Shown here: one piece after another, positions 5,647 through 8,502 of the stretch | Layout of the letters: the number at the start of each line of letters is the position of its first letter | Position numbering within the stretch: the first letter of the stretch is position 1 | Source of the DNA: Ferrithrix thermotolerans DSM 19514 | GTDB lineage: Bacteria > Actinomycetota > Acidimicrobiia > Acidimicrobiales > Ilumatobacteraceae | Length of the DNA stretch: 8,502 nucleotides | Assembly: GCA_945860575.1 (NCBI GenBank) | Contig: CAMAQQ010000046.1 | Span: 1-8,502 of the forward strand | Direction of reading: 5' to 3' | Translations under genes and position numbers: made by a program | Notes under the pieces: model-generated | Seen by the model: the letters and a program-made list of their open reading frames with translations, nothing else | Told to the model about the DNA's origin: nothing | Databases searched by the model: none

Positions 5647-5650
5647 AAAA

Positions 5651-6025
5651 ATGACAATGTTAGACACACAAATCACCGAATTCCAGGCGAGCAAAAACTT
5701 TAAACTCGCGATCGACGACAAACCAGAATTCGTGCTGTCCGCGATGCGTTGCAACGACGGCAACGGAACATTGTCTTATTTGTTTTTCTCGGATGAATTC
5801 GTCGACATGGCACGCGCCAAAGCAATTTGTGCGCGTTGCACCACCAAGGCCGAATGCTTGGCCGGCGCACTTAGACGCGGCGAACCATGGGGCGTTTGGG
5901 GTGGCGAACTAATTGAAGAAGGACGCATTCGCACAACCAAGCGTCCGCGCGGACGTCCAGTTACGAAATCTCATGCGGTGTTAATGATCACTGAGGTGCC
6001 TCTCCCCGGGCACTGGGTTGCTTAA
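5651..6025 (+). CDS. whiB7: WhiB7-like transcriptional regulator (iron-sulfur, AT-hook)
   Basis: 124 residues from the ATG at 5651. Four cysteines at 34, 60, 63 and 69 (C-x2-C-x5-C) bind a [4Fe-4S] cluster. The turn EPWGVWGGE (78-86) includes the W and GVWGG that contact the principal sigma factor, and RPRGRP (98-103) is an AT-hook. This combination is the hallmark of WhiB7/WblC, which with the housekeeping sigma factor activates intrinsic antibiotic-resistance and redox-related genes from AT-rich promoters, including its own. Further support comes from the attenuator-type leader and from an AT-rich element plus TTGGAA near 5294-5311, compatible with autoregulation. Odd: 21 residues follow the AT-hook (VTKSHAV...GHWVA), where known WhiB7 proteins stop soon after it. 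Other AT-hook WhiB proteins cannot be fully excluded. Confidence 0.87.
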   Translation: MTMLDTQITEFQASKNFKLAIDDKPEFVLSAMRCNDGNGTLSYLFFSDEFVDMARAKAICARCTTKAECLAGALRRGEPWGVWGGELIEEGRIRTTKRPRGRPVTKSHAVLMITEVPLPGHWVA

Positions 6026-6058
6026 CTGCGCTAGAAGTACGTGTTCTGGTGGGTGTCA

Positions 6059-6080
6059 AAAGCAGTCGGTAGTCTGCTTT
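6059..6080 (+). other. Hairpin between whiB7 and the TlpA gene, overlapping a -10-like TAGTCT
   Basis: AAAGCAG (6059-6065) and CTGCTTT (6074-6080) form a 7-bp stem with an 8-nt loop ending 2 nt before the GTG at 6082. The trailing T run is only three, so it is a poor intrinsic terminator. TAGTCT (6070-6075) lies inside it, 6 nt before the GTG, and fits the leaderless -10 pattern seen elsewhere in the window. It may be the operon promoter, a weak end for whiB7, or both. Confidence 0.4.
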
Positions 6081-6081
6081 C

Positions 6082-6657
6082 GTGCCTGCCAGAACGCGTC
6101 TTGTTAAACAATCACTATTAACTTGTGCAGTTATTTTAATTGGATTTATCGTTGCCCGAACGGTCAATGGCACAGATACGCCAAGTTACGAATTATCAAA
6201 TTCAGTTGATGTTTCAAAAGATGGCATCTCCACCAATAGTCGGCTTACGGGGCAACAACTGCCGAATATCGAACTAGCAAAAGTTGCTGGTGAAAAGATT
6301 TCTACGCAAAGTCTGCTCGGCGCACCGCTGATTCTTAATATTTGGTATTCAACATGTGAGCCATGCCGTCGTGAATTGCCGGTGCTCGCAAGCGCCGCAT
6401 TGCAACACGGCGACAAGGTGCGGTTTGTCGGCGTCAACATAAAAGACTCGGCGAGTGTTGCCGAAAAATTCGCCGCGCAATATGGCGTCAAGTTCGAACT
6501 GCTGTACGACATAAATGGTCAGTTCATCTCGCAGTTGGGTATTGCAACCGCGCCCGTGACTTTGGCTATCGATGCGCAGGGCAAGATTATTGAGCAAATA
6601 GCGGGCGAAATCAGTGCGAGCAAACTGGACGAACTCGTGTCAGAGTTGTTGAAATGA
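6082..6657 (+). CDS. TlpA/ResA-like membrane-anchored thioredoxin
   Basis: 191 residues from a GTG start. A basic N-terminus plus one membrane segment (about 11-27) anchors it, with the rest outside the membrane. The thioredoxin-like domain covers about 55-190: WYSTCEPCRRELP holds the active-site C92-E-P-C95, and TAPVT (156-160) is the cis-proline loop at Pro158. Such proteins reduce or exchange disulfides in extracytoplasmic partners, for example apocytochromes c or other thiol proteins. Its stop overlaps the CcdA start by ATGA, so the two are co-translated, and CcdA is the expected electron donor. LLTC at 12-15 was considered as a lipobox and is unlikely. There is no Shine-Dalgarno; TAGTCT plus 6 nt before the GTG suggests a leaderless transcript. 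Confidence 0.88.
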   Translation: MPARTRLVKQSLLTCAVILIGFIVARTVNGTDTPSYELSNSVDVSKDGISTNSRLTGQQLPNIELAKVAGEKISTQSLLGAPLILNIWYSTCEPCRRELPVLASAALQHGDKVRFVGVNIKDSASVAEKFAAQYGVKFELLYDINGQFISQLGIATAPVTLAIDAQGKIIEQIAGEISASKLDELVSELLK

Positions 6658-7499
6658 TTTTGGCTATTGAGGGCAATTTTGCCTACTCGTTCATCCTCGG
6701 TGTGTTGGCGGCTGTCAACCCATGCGGTTTCGTTTTATTGCCGACATATTTGATTTTCTTTCTGGGTACTCGTGAAGAACCGAACCTAGACACCAGCCAA
6801 CGACTGCGGCGCGCACTAGTCGTTAGTTCAGGAATCTCAATTGGCTTTCTTGCAATATTTTTTGTCATTGGTGTGATCTCTCGATTGTTTACCCAATGGA
6901 TTGAAATGAACGCGAAATATGCATCACTGGCGATCGGCGTAGTTCTGGTTGTCGGCGGTGCGCGCATGCTCACAGGCTGGACACCCAAATTTGCTCTACC
7001 CGAAATAGGTGGCGTGCAAACGAAAACTTTTCGCGCGACCGTTATTTATGGCGTGGCATATGCAGTTGCCTCAATTGGCTGCACCATTGGTTTTCTGACT
7101 ACGGCCGTGTTTGGCTCTATTGCTTTGCATGGTTTTGTTTCGGGGGTGCTCAGCATTTTGCTTTACGGGCTGGGCATGGCGATGTTGGTCACTGCGCTAA
7201 CAGTGAGTTTGGCATTCGCCAAAACTGGCATCGTCGTAGTTATTAAAAATCGCTTAAACCTAATTCAACGGCTTGGCGCAATTCTTGTAACTCTAACGGG
7301 GATCTATTTGGTGTTTTATTGGTATGCGGCAATCAGCGAAACACGTTCTGCAAGTTTTGTCACCAAAATCGAGCGTTGGCAAACGAAGGTCGCATCGTTC
7401 TTGCAACAACAGGGTGCGGTTCGCATGGCAGTTGTACTGACGGTTGTTGTGATCGCGGCGATACTCGCAAGTCGGCGCAAGGCACGTGTACTCTCATGA
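6654..7499 (+). CDS. ccdA: CcdA/DsbD-type transmembrane thiol-disulfide transporter
   Basis: 281 residues. It carries reducing equivalents from cytoplasmic thioredoxin across the membrane to the extracytoplasmic TlpA-like partner. The two key cysteines sit in duplicated helix contexts: AAVNPCGFVLLP (Cys24) and ASIGCTIGF (Cys143), with helix-breaking prolines around the first. Apparent membrane segments lie near 10-38, 55-76, 87-106, 128-153, 160-188 and 205-226. This is the six-segment CcdA core, followed by an extension with a linker (about 230-255) and one further hydrophobic segment (257-272) ending in a basic tail. The seventh segment exceeds minimal CcdA. The start overlaps the TlpA stop (ATGA), and the stop overlaps the next start the same way. 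Confidence 0.88.
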   Translation: MILAIEGNFAYSFILGVLAAVNPCGFVLLPTYLIFFLGTREEPNLDTSQRLRRALVVSSGISIGFLAIFFVIGVISRLFTQWIEMNAKYASLAIGVVLVVGGARMLTGWTPKFALPEIGGVQTKTFRATVIYGVAYAVASIGCTIGFLTTAVFGSIALHGFVSGVLSILLYGLGMAMLVTALTVSLAFAKTGIVVVIKNRLNLIQRLGAILVTLTGIYLVFYWYAAISETRSASFVTKIERWQTKVASFLQQQGAVRMAVVLTVVVIAAILASRRKARVLS

Positions 7500-8101
7500 T
7501 GTTCGCCAAACTTCTTGCCCATCCAGATGTAAAAGAAGTTGTTGAGTTGCGAGGCAAATTTGGCTTCATGGCATATCACGGAGGTGGATTAGAGCATCTC
7601 ACCGATGTAATCGCACAAAAATCTGCCGAGCAATCGAACTCGTCATACTACGGAGTGCACCAGCCCCGCGGTTTGAAATGGCATGTGCCATCACACGAGG
7701 TATCACCAAACTTTTCAACTTCTTTGCAGAGTTTTATCAATCATGTCGACATCGTCGTCACGATTCACGGCTTTGGTCGAGAGGGGTTTTTCACTTCGCT
7801 TCTCTTAGGTGGACGAAATCGAAAGTTAGCAGGACACTTGAGCACGCACTTGAGGCAACATCTGCCGACATACGAAATCTGTGATGATCTAGAAACGATC
7901 CCATCTGATTTGCGCGGACTGCACGATGATAATCCGGTTAATCTGCCGAGATTAGGTGGAGTTCAAATCGAGTTACCACCGCGCGTGCGAGGCGTCGGCA
8001 GATTCTGGAAAGACTGGGCTGGCGATGGTTTAACGCCGCACACAGAGTCGCTGATTACGGCGCTGGTTTCTAGTTCTAAAACTTGGCAGAATCAAAAATA
8101 G
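7496..8101 (+). CDS. Poly-gamma-glutamate-hydrolase-like zinc protein (DUF867 family)
   Basis: 201 residues from the ATG at 7496, which overlaps the ccdA stop as ATGA. The frame extends further upstream, but that part is a shadow of ccdA. The family pattern is visible: MAYHGGGLEHLTDVIA (25-40) supplies the putative zinc ligands His28 and Glu33; VVTIHGFG (87-94) supplies His91; GG at 105-106 and GGVQIELPPRVRG (154-166) holds the probable catalytic Glu159. Characterised relatives are phage enzymes cutting poly-gamma-glutamate, a zinc-carboxypeptidase-like fold. There is no signal peptide, so the protein is probably cytoplasmic and its substrate is unknown; a gamma-glutamyl or other peptide amide bond is only a guess. 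It stops directly next to the pdxH stop. Confidence 0.78.
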   Translation: MMFAKLLAHPDVKEVVELRGKFGFMAYHGGGLEHLTDVIAQKSAEQSNSSYYGVHQPRGLKWHVPSHEVSPNFSTSLQSFINHVDIVVTIHGFGREGFFTSLLLGGRNRKLAGHLSTHLRQHLPTYEICDDLETIPSDLRGLHDDNPVNLPRLGGVQIELPPRVRGVGRFWKDWAGDGLTPHTESLITALVSSSKTWQNQK

Positions 8102-8502
8102 TCAAGGGGCAAGACGCTCAATTCGCCACGGCGAATCATTAGCCGTGCGCGTATAAACGAAACGATCATGCAAACGACTCGGTCGGCCTTGCCAAAACTC
8201 AATTGCTGTCGGCACGATGCACCAGCCACCCCAGGTTTTGGGTCGCGTGACTGGTTTGTCGTTGAATTTTTCGCGAACTTCAACCAATCGCGCTTCAATG
8301 AAATCGCGATCTGGGATCACCTGAGATTGCGGCGATGCCCACGCACCGATTTGCGACTCGCGTGGTCGAGATGAAAAATACTCATCACTTTGTTGTTCTG
8401 AGACTCGTTGTACGGTTCCACGAACTCGAACTTGTCGATGTAAATCAAGCCACGCGAAAACTGCGCTGGCCACCGGATTTGTGATTAGTTGCAAACTTTT
8501 TG
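8102..8502 (-). CDS. pdxH: Pyridoxamine/pyridoxine 5'-phosphate oxidase, 5' truncated by window edge
   Basis: FMN-dependent enzyme that makes pyridoxal 5'-phosphate (vitamin B6 cofactor) from the pyridoxamine or pyridoxine phosphate form. The frame runs off the right edge, so roughly the first 80 residues are missing. The TTG at 8494 falls inside a conserved region and is not a start. Seen: LHRQVRVRGTVQRVS, SRPRESQIGAWASPQSQ, WGGWCIVPTAIEFWQGRPSRLHDR with the Arg and His of the RLHDR substrate-binding motif, and the canonical C-terminal WRIERLAP. Its stop (8102-8104) abuts the stop of the convergent hydrolase-like gene, with no space for a terminator. Confidence 0.95.
   Translation of the reverse strand, partial: KSLQLITNPVASAVFAWLDLHRQVRVRGTVQRVSEQQSDEYFSSRPRESQIGAWASPQSQVIPDRDFIEARLVEVREKFNDKPVTRPKTWGGWCIVPTAIEFWQGRPSRLHDRFVYTRTANDSPWRIERLAP

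Noticed and set aside
5636..5650. ATG at 5636 as the whiB7 start
   Set aside because: The Shine-Dalgarno at 5639-5646 lies downstream of it and serves the ATG at 5651.
5996..6013. GTGCC/GGCAC hairpin at the 3' end of whiB7 as a terminator
   Set aside because: It lies within the coding region and lacks a following T tract.
6115..6126. LLTC in the TlpA-like protein as a lipobox
   Set aside because: The residues before Cys do not fit the lipobox consensus, and the hydrophobic segment continues beyond the Cys, so a simple membrane anchor is more likely.
7319..7495. N-terminal extension of the hydrolase-like frame to 7319, rich in Cys
   Set aside because: It lies fully inside ccdA in another frame and looks like a shadow. 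The ATGA overlap at 7496 gives a clean start and family-like length.

Overview
The window comes from an actinobacterium. A WhiB-type iron-sulfur regulator (5651-6025) with the C-x2-C-x5-C pattern, GVWGG turn and an RPRGRP AT-hook is diagnostic of Actinomycetota. Intermediate base composition, tightly packed or overlapping genes and several apparently leaderless start sites suggest a compact, possibly aquatic, lineage. The lineage is inferred from gene content only.

Left part (1-2766), ordinary housekeeping genes: the 3' part of a class III (CaiB/BaiF) CoA-transferase; dUTPase (dut, minus); oligoribonuclease (orn, plus), divergent from dut; and an acyl-ACP thioesterase (minus) whose end overlaps the end of orn.

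Middle part (2764-5310): an AT-rich block holding one large membrane protein gene (2995-5088, minus; GT-C/YfhO-like architecture with an extracytoplasmic C-terminal domain). It is bracketed by two direct copies of a 68-bp sequence (2764-2831 and 5243-5310, 62/68 identical, first 30 bp perfect). Each copy begins exactly at the thioesterase start codon and covers its putative promoter. The simplest reading is that thioesterase and whiB7 were once divergent neighbours sharing a promoter region, and the membrane protein gene was inserted between them with duplication of that region.

Regulatory part (5291-5650): a leader of about 300 nt in front of the whiB7-like gene. It contains a 57-codon upstream ORF, two early hairpins, a small hairpin, an antiterminator segment exactly complementary to the 5' arm of the terminator, and a strong intrinsic terminator 69 bp before the whiB7 start. 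This is the layout of translation-coupled attenuation described for whiB7/wblC genes, in which impaired translation induces the regulator.

Right part (6082-8502): a three-gene operon with two ATGA overlaps (membrane-anchored TlpA-like thioredoxin, CcdA-type thiol-disulfide transporter, poly-gamma-glutamate-hydrolase-like protein), then convergent pdxH, cut by the window edge. TlpA and CcdA form a reductant-export pair. The third gene is an unusual, translationally coupled partner.

A window-wide pattern: five genes (dut, orn, thioesterase, island membrane protein, TlpA) have a TA-initial -10-like hexamer ending 5-7 nt before the start codon and no Shine-Dalgarno, as expected for leaderless transcripts. 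whiB7 and one tiny ORF at 2856 have clear Shine-Dalgarno sites instead.
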